A DNA stretch of 12,207 bases from Bacteroidota bacterium. GTDB lineage: Bacteria; Bacteroidota; Bacteroidia; Chitinophagales; Chitinophagaceae. A program made the position numbers and the translations under genes. This document shows, piece after piece, positions 1 to 7,314 of this stretch. The notes under the pieces are model-generated. The model was given only the letters and a program-made list of their open reading frames with translations. It had not been told where the DNA came from and did no database searches. The stretch covers positions 1 through 12,207 of the forward strand of contig JAEVYV010000054.1 in assembly GCA_023392575.1 (NCBI GenBank). The letters run 5' to 3'. The stretch's first letter is position 1. Every line of letters starts with the position of its first letter.

Positions 1-2918
1 CCCGTGTTTTGCAGGTTGGTGACATCGATACCCCATTTACTAGAAAACCGGTTAAAGGAAATGGTATTTAAAAAAGACGTGTTCAGGGCAAGCAAGGCCG
101 TGTCGGTAATTCCGTATTTAAAGGGATTGAATTCAAAATCACCTTTGGCAATGGCCTTTTTGGTTTTTTGCATGGACGTTTGCCAGGCAAAGCGGCCGAC
201 AAGTTTAGCAAACCCGCTCATCTGCGACGAATGGAGCACCGCCCTGGGATTAAAGTTGAAACTATAGTTAAGGGTGGTGTACGCTGCTTTGGTAAACTCG
301 TTGGTTGGGATAAAGATGCGAATGAATTTTGCCTGGTCCCGGAAAAGCGCTACTTCGAACTCATTGAGTGTTTGAATGCCGTTGGAATCGTAGTCGTTCC
401 AGGTATACTCCCCCTGCCCCGCCGGCACTTCCAGATAAGCAAAATCCCTGCGCTGCTCCTGCCCTGTTCCCAGTTCATACAAAACATTCCCCGTGACCAG
501 CCCTTTCCATTCGTTGATCAAATACTCTGTTCTTCCCAAAACCGTTTTGTCGTCGTTTTGCCGGGATACCGTTTTGTCGTACACCTTCAGCACACGATAC
601 GTGGCATTGAATAAAACCTGGTGCCGGGTGCTTTGGAGCACCTCCGCCTGAAAATTCATGTTGTAGCTTCTGTCTCCCCTGGTTAGTTCTTTCAGGGTGG
701 GATATTTATCGGCACGGGTATAAAACGTCAGGGCATATTTGTTCTTCCGGCTTTCATCTGTTTTTAAATAAGCCGAATACGTATCGAAGGAAAAGCTGGA
801 GAAAGCCAGGCTGTCGTTGAGTTGATGGCGCACTTCATTTTTTTCCAGTGCATATTTAAAACCCAAACGCAGGGAAGCCAGTTGCTTTAATTGCTTGCTC
901 ACATCAACGATTGGCCGCAAATACGTGCCCCTGTTTTGTGCATTTTTAAAATGAGTGATCGCCAATTGGTTGTTAAAGGTCCACCCCAGCCAATTGGATG
1001 ATTGCTGGACGATATTTTGGTACCCCTTGTAATCATCGCTCCGCTGGTAACTCATAAACTGGTAGCTAAGCGACTGATTTTTTTTGTCCTTCAGTCCTGT
1101 AGACAAACGCAGGATATTTTCGGTCACGGGTTGCACTACTAACGGTAATCCCCACTCCCTGGAAAATTCCACCTGCCGCAGGCGCTCCAATGGCTTGAAC
1201 TTTTCCTGCACGTACTCGTAATCAATGCCGGACACCAGTTGCAGCCCCCTTTTGTTTAGTGATGTGGTATTGGCGTATTGGATGCGGGCCGCCATTCCTT
1301 TGTCGTCGCCGCCGTCCTTTGGCGAAAAAGTATTGACATCATTGTTGCTCAGAGCAACCTCTGTTTTCAGCAGGTTGTTTTTGTCAATCTGATAATCGGC
1401 GCCAAAGCTTAATAGCTGCTGCTTTTTGGGAGTAACCAACACCATCACCGGTTCGAACCGTCCCTGTTTAACGCCATTCACGGGAGGCACGTACCGAAAA
1501 ACCTTGCCGTTGGCGCCGTTGAAGTCGGGCACATAGTTTCCGTTTCCTTCGCCAAGATCAGAAAACGAAAGGGCATACCGGGCCAGGGAAGAATCGACAG
1601 AATAACGGTAAAACGAGTCAACAACCGATCCTGTGGTGTGATATACCTTTTCGTATAAAATCTTGTCCCGGGCAAAGCTGTCCATTGTCACTGTGGAATA
1701 CAATGCCTGGTTGATGCTGTCGCCTACTTCAAACAAAAACTGCTTTTGCCGGGCATCCAGAACCTGGTTGATCTGGGAGTTTTTGGCATCGCTGTTGTTA
1801 AACGCACTGACCCGGAGTTTTAATTTATTATTGATGCCAATTTCCTGGTACGCATACAAATTGGCATTCAAGTAATTCCGGTCGGCGTATTCAAATTCAA
1901 TTTGAATACGGGAGTCCTTTGTGATCATGCGCCTGTGCATGAAGGTCACTTCCGCCGTGTTGTAGTTAATAATATAATCCCGATCCTCGCCTCTTTGCAG
2001 CAGTTCTCCGTCCAGGTATACCCGCTCGGTATTCGCCAGCACAATGAAGAAAAATTCATTGCTGGCGCCCGTCAGCCGGTACGGCCCCTGGTTGCCTTCC
2101 AGCCCCTGAAAAACATTTCGGGTAAACTTGCCTTTGGCAATGGAGCCGCTGACCAGGGTGGTGGATTGCAGCGAAGGCGAAATTTGATTGGTTGTTTGGT
2201 AGGAAATTCCCTGCAGACGCTTGTAAAAGTTCAGGAAATACATGTTGCTTTGGCGGATGTCAATATCGCCCAGATTCAATTGCCAGTTCTTTTTTTTAAA
2301 CTGCAGGAACACCTGGTCAAATTCGTTCAGTTGCTGGGTCGTGCCATCGGGCTGAATGGGAATGTTGTTATCGGTCAGCGCGGCGGCTATTTCAATGCTG
2401 TCGCCCAACATGCCGTTCAGCTGCAACTGAAAAGTGGAGTTCACCACCGCATCCTGGTTGTTGCCCACCGCAAGCGATCTTCCAAAACTGCCGCTGTACT
2501 GAATATTGCCAAAGTCAAAAACAGCTTTTGCGTTTTCACTGGCGCCGGCATTGAACTCGTAGGGCGCCACGTAAACATTGTTTATGACGCTTTCGTAACT
2601 TAAACGCTGAACAACTGAATTCAACCGGTACGGGAAAACCCGGTAAGTAATAAGCACACTATCTAGTCGTGGTTTTTCTTTCCAGTGCAAAATGCTCCGG
2701 ACAAAATCCAGGCGGTAAGCAGCGGTATCCATTTCCGGAATGGAAAAAGTGCTGGGAATGATGCTCAACGTATCCAACAAAACACTGTCGGCGCCAACGG
2801 CCAGTTTTTTCACCCGCAGGTTGGATTGGGGAGATGTTTGAAAAGGAAGTTGAGCCCTGCCCTCAATGGTCAAAACAGTCAGTAAACCCAAAAGCAGTAT
2901 GCGGCTCAAAAGCGTCAC
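1..2918 (-). CDS. Large exported outer-membrane beta-barrel-like protein, 3' end cut by window edge
   Basis: I translated the minus strand by hand: it stays open from 2975 to the left edge, giving about 972 residues from GTG at 2918, with the C-terminus outside the window. No in-frame ATG lies upstream. GTG 2918, or TTG 2909, puts a signal peptide at the start (hydrophobic LLLGLLTVLTIEG, then RAQ as a probable cleavage site). The rest is rich in alternating polar/hydrophobic strands with many Y, N and Q, as in Bacteroidota outer-membrane barrels. Residues ~159-221 (strand-rich, with ALTDNNIPIQPDG, then FDQVF and LGDIDI) resemble the N-terminal repeats of SprA-like translocon proteins, from memory. 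Residues ~275-349 (from GNQGPYRLTG to EFEYADRNY) are a block I associate with large uncharacterised surface proteins of this phylum. Residues 842-853 form a canonical EF-hand loop, DYDSNGIQTLNE. Outer-membrane location is inferred; function is unknown. Confidence 0.8.
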   Translation of the reverse strand, partial: MTLLSRILLLGLLTVLTIEGRAQLPFQTSPQSNLRVKKLAVGADSVLLDTLSIIPSTFSIPEMDTAAYRLDFVRSILHWKEKPRLDSVLITYRVFPYRLNSVVQRLSYESVINNVYVAPYEFNAGASENAKAVFDFGNIQYSGSFGRSLAVGNNQDAVVNSTFQLQLNGMLGDSIEIAAALTDNNIPIQPDGTTQQLNEFDQVFLQFKKKNWQLNLGDIDIRQSNMYFLNFYKRLQGISYQTTNQISPSLQSTTLVSGSIAKGKFTRNVFQGLEGNQGPYRLTGASNEFFFIVLANTERVYLDGELLQRGEDRDYIINYNTAEVTFMHRRMITKDSRIQIEFEYADRNYLNANLYAYQEIGINNKLKLRVSAFNNSDAKNSQINQVLDARQKQFLFEVGDSINQALYSTVTMDSFARDKILYEKVYHTTGSVVDSFYRYSVDSSLARYALSFSDLGEGNGNYVPDFNGANGKVFRYVPPVNGVKQGRFEPVMVLVTPKKQQLLSFGADYQIDKNNLLKTEVALSNNDVNTFSPKDGGDDKGMAARIQYANTTSLNKRGLQLVSGIDYEYVQEKFKPLERLRQVEFSREWGLPLVVQPVTENILRLSTGLKDKKNQSLSYQFMSYQRSDDYKGYQNIVQQSSNWLGWTFNNQLAITHFKNAQNRGTYLRPIVDVSKQLKQLASLRLGFKYALEKNEVRHQLNDSLAFSSFSFDTYSAYLKTDESRKNKYALTFYTRADKYPTLKELTRGDRSYNMNFQAEVLQSTRHQVLFNATYRVLKVYDKTVSRQNDDKTVLGRTEYLINEWKGLVTGNVLYELGTGQEQRRDFAYLEVPAGQGEYTWNDYDSNGIQTLNEFEVALFRDQAKFIRIFIPTNEFTKAAYTTLNYSFNFNPRAVLHSSQMSGFAKLVGRFAWQTSMQKTKKAIAKGDFEFNPFKYGITDTALLALNTSFLNTISFNRFSSKWGIDVTNLQNT

Positions 2919-3058
2919 TAGTAAAGGTTTTTCACGTATTGTAAAAATGCAACATTTCAACGTGGAAACATAACTTTAATTGCCCTGATTCGACGGGTTC
3001 TGAAAATTTGTCGTTCTGTTTTCTTCCTTGCTTTGGACTGCTCTAAATTGAATGCAAT

Positions 3059-3084
3059 AAAAAAGCAGGACTCAAATCCTGCTT
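3059..3084 (-). terminator. Rho-independent terminator after sdhB
   Basis: On the minus strand AAGCAGGA, loop TTTGAG, TCCTGCTT forms a perfect 8-bp stem followed by a run of six T. It lies 28 nt past the sdhB stop codon, so it ends the sdh operon transcript. The remaining space up to the start of the large exported protein (2919-3058) shows no gene and no convincing promoter. Confidence 0.85.
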
Positions 3085-3112
3085 GTCTGTTATCATTCGG
3101 CAAACATGCTGT

Positions 3113-3877
3113 CTATTTCTCTGACGATAAACCAGCCGCCAGATAGTCCTTGTGCATACGGGAAATGTTGGTAATGGAAATTTCTTTGGGGCACACCGCT
3201 TCACAGGCACCGGTAAATGTACAACTGCCAAAGCCTTCTTTATCCATTTGTGCGACCATGCTCAACACACGTTTCTTTCTTTCGGGCTGTCCCTGAGGAA
3301 GTAATGCCAGGTGCGCCACTTTCGCCGAAAGGAACAGGGATGCGGAGGCATTTTTACAAGCGGCTACGCAGGCTCCACAGCCAATACAGGCTGCAGCGGC
3401 AAACGAAGCGTCGGCCTTGTCTTTTTCCACCGGAATGGCATTCCCGTCGACCGCGTTGCCGGTATTAACGGAAATAAAGCCTCCCGCCTGGACCATTCTG
3501 TCAAATGCAGAACGATCGGTCACCAGGTCCTTAATCACCGGAAAGCCATTGGCTCTCCAGGGCTCCACCACAATGGTATCGCCGTCTTTAAAGGCCCGCA
3601 TGTGCAACTGGCAGGTGGTCGTTGCATGCCAGGGACCATGCGGCCGGCCGTTAATGTGCATCGAGCACATGCCACAAATACCTTCGCGGCAATCGTGGTC
3701 AAAAGCGATGGGATCTTTCCCTTCGCGAACCAAACGTTCGTTCAAAACATCGAACATTTCAAGAAAGGACATTTCCGAGGAAATATCCTGCACCTGATAT
3801 GTTTCAAATCTTCCGTCGCTTTTGTTGTTTGCCTGGCGCCACACTTTTAGTGTGAGATTCATAGTGTAATGTTCCAT
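3113..3877 (-). CDS. sdhB: Succinate dehydrogenase / fumarate reductase iron-sulfur subunit
   Basis: This subunit carries electrons from the flavoprotein to the membrane cytochrome b through three iron-sulfur clusters. With the ATG at 3877 it has 254 residues, normal for the family. The N-terminal ferredoxin domain has the [2Fe-2S] cysteines C63, C68, C71 (DCREGICGMC) and C89. The C-terminal domain has C164, C167, C170, C174 (CIGCGACVAAC) and C219, C225, C229 (ending in CP) for the [4Fe-4S] and [3Fe-4S] clusters. A second in-frame ATG at 3862 (MNLTLKVWRQ) is an equally reasonable start. The frame stays open upstream to a TTG at 3928, but that extension only translates the octamer repeat and is rejected. 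It is the last gene of the sdh operon, separated from sdhA by a four-helix-bundle gene that ends 1 nt before this start. Confidence 0.95.
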   Translation of the reverse strand: MEHYTMNLTLKVWRQANNKSDGRFETYQVQDISSEMSFLEMFDVLNERLVREGKDPIAFDHDCREGICGMCSMHINGRPHGPWHATTTCQLHMRAFKDGDTIVVEPWRANGFPVIKDLVTDRSAFDRMVQAGGFISVNTGNAVDGNAIPVEKDKADASFAAAACIGCGACVAACKNASASLFLSAKVAHLALLPQGQPERKKRVLSMVAQMDKEGFGSCTFTGACEAVCPKEISITNISRMHKDYLAAGLSSEK

Positions 3878-3878
3878 T

Positions 3879-4298
3879 TCAAAAATTTGAGAATTTGGCA
3901 ATTTGAAAATTTGAAAATGCAAATCCAATTAGCCAAATAAAGTTTCTAAATCCATTTTTTGACGAAGCAATGATTTTAGAAAGTATTTTTATAATCTCAT
4001 CAAGATCAATTCTCAATTGTTTATCAAAAACATACGATTCGCTTCTTTCACATAAAATCAACCAATACAAAGTCTCACTTGCTTCCTTCGCTGCAATTTT
4101 CATTTTATGAATAAAATCAGCTTTGCTCTCTGCGTTTTGGGCTTCAAATACATTTGCTCCGATCGAAGTGCCAGAACGCAAAAGTTGTTTTGCAATGACA
4201 TATTTTTTTGCTTGTGCAAGAGCTTCGCAGTGTTTGATAACTGAAAGAGAAAAATTTATTGTTTTGTCTACAATTACATTCTCTTTATCATTTCTCAT
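3879..4298 (-). CDS. Four-helix-bundle protein, S23 / 23S rRNA intervening-sequence protein family
   Basis: A 139-residue protein whose core (about 10-115) is the S23/IVP four-helix-bundle fold, recognised from RSGTSIGANVFEA (41-53), then NAESKADFIHKMKIAAKEASET, and a Tyr-Trp pair followed by a hydrophobic helix. Family members occur inside 23S rRNA intervening sequences of Leptospira and Coxiella and as free-standing genes in Bacteroidota. A relative, Avd, assists diversity-generating retroelements. No enzymatic activity is established, though nucleic-acid binding is suspected. The gene sits between sdhA and sdhB on the operon's strand, bounded by inverted octamer arrays. Its last ~20 residues (to FSNFQIAKFSNF) are unusual: they translate the downstream array, which has no stop codons on this strand until TGA at 3881-3879. 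A six-A run at codons 113-115 may mark an old frame change. Helical hairpin sequences lie just upstream (4305-4318, 4320-4346). Confidence 0.88.
   Translation of the reverse strand: MRNDKENVIVDKTINFSLSVIKHCEALAQAKKYVIAKQLLRSGTSIGANVFEAQNAESKADFIHKMKIAAKEASETLYWLILCERSESYVFDKQLRIDLDEIIKILSKIIASSKNGFRNFIWLIGFAFSNFQIAKFSNF
3885..3924 (+). repeat. Octamer array, left arm of the inverted pair around the S23-family gene
   Basis: Successive 8-mers read ATTTGAGA, ATTTGGCA, ATTTGAAA, ATTTGAAA, ATGCAAAT, an exact 8-nt phase. The core AATTTGAAAATTTGAAAATG occupies 3900-3919 with a full 20/20 match to the arm at 4348-4367. The array overlaps the 3' end of the four-helix-bundle gene. Confidence 0.85.
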
Positions 4299-4332
4299 AA
4301 TTCGAACATTTGAATGTTAGGTAATTGGTTTC

Positions 4333-4372
4333 ATTTCCAAATTACCACATTTTCAAATTTTCAAATTACTTG
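4333..4372 (-). repeat. Octamer array, right arm of the inverted pair around the S23-family gene
   Basis: On the plus strand the 8-mers read ATTTCCAA, ATTACCAC, ATTTTCAA, ATTTTCAA, ATTACTTG. It is the reverse complement of the left arm, with the identical 20-nt core at 4348-4367. The sdhA stop codon (TAA at 4368-4366) lies inside this array. An adjoining imperfect hairpin pairs GGTAATTGG (4320-4328) with CCAAATTACC (4337-4346). Confidence 0.85.
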
Positions 4373-6339
4373 TAACTTCTCTGCGTTGGCTTCACCACAT
4401 CGTAAACCAGCGGCTCTTTGTGCAGCTGCCAGTTCTCATCGCCCTTGAACTCCCATGCGCCTACAAACATAAATTCGGCGTCGTGACGCAAGGCTTCGCC
4501 ATCCTCCGTTTGGTGCTCTTCGCGGAAGTGACCACCGCAGCTTTCGCTTCTTTGCAATGCATCCATGCACATCAACTCACCCAGCTCGATAAAATCGGCC
4601 ACCCGGCCGGCTTTGTCCAGTTCGGGATTGAATTCGTTGATGTTGCCCGGAATTTTAAGATCACTCCAAAACTCTTTTCTCAACTGGCGGATCTCCTGAA
4701 TGGCCTCCTGCAAACCCTGAGCGTTACGGGCCATGCCGCATTTTTCCCACATAATCTTTCCCAACCGCTTGTGCAGGCTTTCCACGGTTTGCGAACCTTT
4801 GATGCCCATCATTCGTTCGATTCTTTCCCGAACCGCTTTTTCCGCTTCTTCAAACGCCGGATGCGAGGTGGGGATAGCGGCGGTACGGATGTCGTCGGCC
4901 AGGTAATTGCCAATGGTATAGGGAATGACAAAATAGCCATCGGCCAGGCCCTGCATCAAAGCAGAAGCTCCCAGGCGGTTGGCACCGTGGTCAGAGAAGT
5001 TGCACTCACCCAGGGCGTACAGACCCGGAATGGTGGTCATCAACTCGTAGTCTACCCAAAGGCCGCCCATGGTGTAGTGCACCGCAGGATAAATGCGCAT
5101 CGGCACTTCGTATGGATTTTCACCTGTGATCTTTTCGTACATATCAAACAGGTTGCCGTATTTTTCTTTAACCACTTCCTTTCCTAACTCGGTAATGGTT
5201 GCCGCATCGGCATGATCGAGGTTGCGTTTGCTGACTTCAATCTTACCGTAACGCTGAATGGCCGCAGCAAAATCCAGGTATACGGCCTGCTTGGATGAGC
5301 CTACGCCATAACCAGCATCGCATCTTTCCTTGGCAGCCCTGGACGCCACATCACGGGGAACCAGGTTACCAAAGGCAGGATACCTTCTTTCCAGGTAATA
5401 ATCTCTTTCGTCTTCCGGAATGTCTTTCGACCTGCGGGTATCACCTTGTTTTTTAGGCACCCAAATTCTTCCATCGTTCCGCAGCGATTCACTCATCAGC
5501 GTCAGTTTGCTCTGATGTTCTCCGCTAACCGGAATACAGGTGGGGTGAATTTGTGTGTAACAGGGATTGCCGAAATAAGCGCCTTTCTTATGGGCTTTCC
5601 AAATGGCCGTGGCATTGCTGCCCATGGCATTGGTAGAAAGATAAAAGACGTTTCCGTATCCGCCGCTGCACAGCAACACGGCATGACCAAAATGTCTTTC
5701 CAGCTCACCGCTCACCAAATCTCTGGCAATGATGCCCCGGGCCTTTCCGTCAATCATCACCAGTTCCAGCATTTCGTGGCGGGTGTGCATTTCCACATTC
5801 CCCAAAGCCACTTGCCTTTCCAGAGCCTGGTAGGCGCCAATCAGTAATTGCTGACCGGTTTGGCCGGCGGCATAAAACGTACGTTGCACCTGTGTACCAC
5901 CAAAGGAACGGTTGCTCAACAAGCCACCATATTCCCGGGCAAACGGAACACCCTGCGCCACACACTGATCAATGATATTGGCACTCACTTCGGCCAGACG
6001 GTAGACGTTGGCTTCGCGGGCACGATAGTCGCCGCCTTTAATGGTATCATAAAAAAGACGGAACACAGAGTCTCCGTCGTTTTGATAATTTTTTGCTGCA
6101 TTGATGCCCCCTTGTGCTGCAATGGAGTGTGCACGGCGGGGAGAATCCTGAAAACAAAATGCTTTTACCTTATAACCCAACTCTCCCAGAGAAGCGGCGG
6201 CAGAAGCCCCGGCCAAACCAGTGCCCACAACAATAATCTCCAGCTTACGTTTGTTGGCAGGGTTCACAAGCTTCACATGCGACTTATAATCTTCCCATTT
6301 TTTTTCTAAGGAACCTGCAGGAATTTTTGCGTCAAGCAT
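4366..6339 (-). CDS. sdhA: Succinate dehydrogenase / fumarate reductase flavoprotein subunit
   Basis: Catalytic subunit that oxidises succinate to fumarate (or the reverse) with covalently bound FAD, on the cytoplasmic face of the membrane. It has 657 residues, the usual length of the Bacteroidota type. The Rossmann dinucleotide motif GTGLAG is at 39-44. The flavin-linking histidine is H71 in HSIAAQGGINAA. Substrate and catalytic residues are visible: H265 (QIHPT), R329 in NLVPRDVASR and H421 in HYTMGG. The second FAD-binding stretch, GECNFSDHGANRLGAS, starts near 444. The ATG at 6339 is the natural start, 33 residues before the FAD domain begins. It follows sdhC after 87 nt containing an octamer array and precedes the inserted four-helix-bundle gene by 67 nt. 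Nothing essential is missing. Confidence 0.97.
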   Translation of the reverse strand: MLDAKIPAGSLEKKWEDYKSHVKLVNPANKRKLEIIVVGTGLAGASAAASLGELGYKVKAFCFQDSPRRAHSIAAQGGINAAKNYQNDGDSVFRLFYDTIKGGDYRAREANVYRLAEVSANIIDQCVAQGVPFAREYGGLLSNRSFGGTQVQRTFYAAGQTGQQLLIGAYQALERQVALGNVEMHTRHEMLELVMIDGKARGIIARDLVSGELERHFGHAVLLCSGGYGNVFYLSTNAMGSNATAIWKAHKKGAYFGNPCYTQIHPTCIPVSGEHQSKLTLMSESLRNDGRIWVPKKQGDTRRSKDIPEDERDYYLERRYPAFGNLVPRDVASRAAKERCDAGYGVGSSKQAVYLDFAAAIQRYGKIEVSKRNLDHADAATITELGKEVVKEKYGNLFDMYEKITGENPYEVPMRIYPAVHYTMGGLWVDYELMTTIPGLYALGECNFSDHGANRLGASALMQGLADGYFVIPYTIGNYLADDIRTAAIPTSHPAFEEAEKAVRERIERMMGIKGSQTVESLHKRLGKIMWEKCGMARNAQGLQEAIQEIRQLRKEFWSDLKIPGNINEFNPELDKAGRVADFIELGELMCMDALQRSESCGGHFREEHQTEDGEALRHDAEFMFVGAWEFKGDENWQLHKEPLVYDVVKPTQRSYK

Positions 6340-6345
6340 AAATCA

Positions 6346-6377
6346 ATTTGAAAATTTGAAAATCTGAAAATATGCCA
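6346..6377 (+). repeat. Solo octamer array between sdhC and sdhA
   Basis: 8-mers read ATTTGAAA, ATTTGAAA, ATCTGAAA, ATATGCCA. The core (6345-6364) matches the family at 19 of 20 positions. It has the same orientation as the array at 3885-3924 and begins 6 nt upstream of the sdhA start codon, so in the mRNA it is the sdhA leader. No inverted partner lies within the sdhC-sdhA gap. Confidence 0.8.
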
Positions 6378-6426
6378 ATGATATTTTTATATTGTCAGCT
6401 TTAGTCATGTCAGCGGCATGCCCCTA

Positions 6427-7140
6427 CTAATACGGGCTCACCCAATTCAGGTACATACTGATGGGCATCAGGGCAAACAACACACAAACAATAATGGTGA
6501 ATCCATAGCCCAATGCCTGCAACATGTTCAAGTATTTTTTATTGTGCACCCCCATGGAACGGAAGGCACTTTGAAATCCATGAAACAGGTGAAAGGCCAG
6601 AGAAGCCACCCCCAACAAATACAACAGCACAATTACCGGATGCTGAAAGACCTCGTACATGCGCAGGAACAAATTATGTGTTTCTGTATAGCCATAAGTT
6701 ACCGGCTCCAGATTATGTGTTACTCTTGAAGGCACCCAAAAATGCGAAATATGCATAATCAGGAACAAAAGAATCAATGTGCCCAGCAAAGCCATGCTGC
6801 GACTGTACCATTTGCTGCCCCGGTTCCCCAAGGACACTTGATAACCCTGCTTGCGCATGGCCTTGTTTTTGGCTTCAATAGCATATCCCTGTACGATATG
6901 TAAGATGATAAAGGCAAAAAGCCCGATTTCCATAATGCGGATCACCAGAGACGCTCCCATAAAATGGGCAGCCCGGTTAAACATGGAACCATTGTCGTTG
7001 GGATTGAAAATAGAAAGATCATTAAAAATACAGGCATTGAGGCCTACGTGCACCAGCAAAAAACTAATTAAAAATAAACCCGTTAACGCCATCACTATTT
7101 TTCTACCAACAGCGGACGTGAAGAAATACGACCATTTCAT
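6427..7140 (-). CDS. sdhC: Succinate dehydrogenase cytochrome b subunit (b558 family, five-helix)
   Basis: Membrane anchor that binds heme b and quinone and docks the SdhAB head. The 237 residues form five hydrophobic segments, roughly 16-38, 64-88, 115-135, 166-190 and 208-232, as in the single-polypeptide anchors of Bacteroidota and Wolinella-like enzymes; no separate sdhD is present. Histidines suited to two-heme ligation lie in the helices: H31, H81, H130 (H133) and H184 or H187. Assignment of individual ligands is by analogy. The protein starts MKWSYFFTSAVGRK, a typical family beginning, from ATG at 7140. It is the first gene of the operon and has a good -7 promoter element 32 nt upstream. 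Confidence 0.95.
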   Translation of the reverse strand: MKWSYFFTSAVGRKIVMALTGLFLISFLLVHVGLNACIFNDLSIFNPNDNGSMFNRAAHFMGASLVIRIMEIGLFAFIILHIVQGYAIEAKNKAMRKQGYQVSLGNRGSKWYSRSMALLGTLILLFLIMHISHFWVPSRVTHNLEPVTYGYTETHNLFLRMYEVFQHPVIVLLYLLGVASLAFHLFHGFQSAFRSMGVHNKKYLNMLQALGYGFTIIVCVLFALMPISMYLNWVSPY

Positions 7141-7171
7141 AAGCTATAGGAAGGGGTTGAAAAATTTGACG

Positions 7172-7206
7172 CAAAGGTAAGTGCTGAACGGGAAAAAAAT
7201 GAACAA
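7172..7206 (-). promoter_or_regulatory. Candidate Bacteroidota-type promoter of the sdh operon
   Basis: On the minus strand TACCTTTG (7179-7172) is an exact match to the TAnnTTTG -7 consensus of Bacteroidota. A TTG at 7206-7204 could serve as the -33 element, but the 24-nt spacing is slightly long. The element lies 31 nt before the sdhC start, giving a short leader. The intergenic stretch 7141-7314 shows nothing else. Confidence 0.45.
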
Positions 7207-7314
7207 TTCACCAAACAAGCCTGAGATTCTTCTTTTACCAGCATCCAAAAAAGCGACAAATCGGCCACAAACGTTCAGCGCAAAACCTTGCTCAAACACC
7301 CACCATCCGCGGGT

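Larger units (their letters stand above)
3885..4372 (-). mobile_element. Candidate IVS-like unit: S23-family gene between inverted octamer arrays
   Basis: The four-helix-bundle gene is bracketed by two copies of the 20-nt core in opposite orientation (3900-3919 and 4348-4367). In the operon mRNA these arms are perfectly complementary over 20 nt. The pairing can extend by a U-G and a G-C pair outward and by three wobble pairs inward. The whole unit of about 490 bp fits the space between sdhA and sdhB, and its edges touch the sdhA stop codon and the sdhB leader. I see no transposase and no convincing target-site duplication, so mobility is inferred from architecture only. Confidence 0.35.

Noticed and set aside
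1902..2603. Plus-strand open frame of 233 codons opposite the large exported protein
   Set aside because: The minus strand carries a continuous strand-rich protein with a signal peptide and recognised blocks through this region; the plus frame is a shadow.
3001..3010. TGAAAATTTG upstream of the large exported protein as a sixth array copy
   Set aside because: Only 10 nt match, with no second octamer in phase, so chance in AT-rich sequence cannot be excluded.
3885..3924. Octamer arrays as a CRISPR array
   Set aside because: There are no unique spacers between units, the units are only 8 nt long, and no cas genes are present.
3865..4376. TGTAA at 3865-3869 and 4371-4375 as a target-site duplication around the S23 unit
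   Set aside because: The left copy is 15 nt outside the array while the right copy touches it, and a 5-nt AT-rich match is expected by chance.
4420..5187. Long plus-strand open frame (255 codons) opposite sdhA
   Set aside because: It is antisense to a perfectly conserved sdhA, and its translation has no recognisable domain. Open frames of this kind are common opposite genes with this codon usage.
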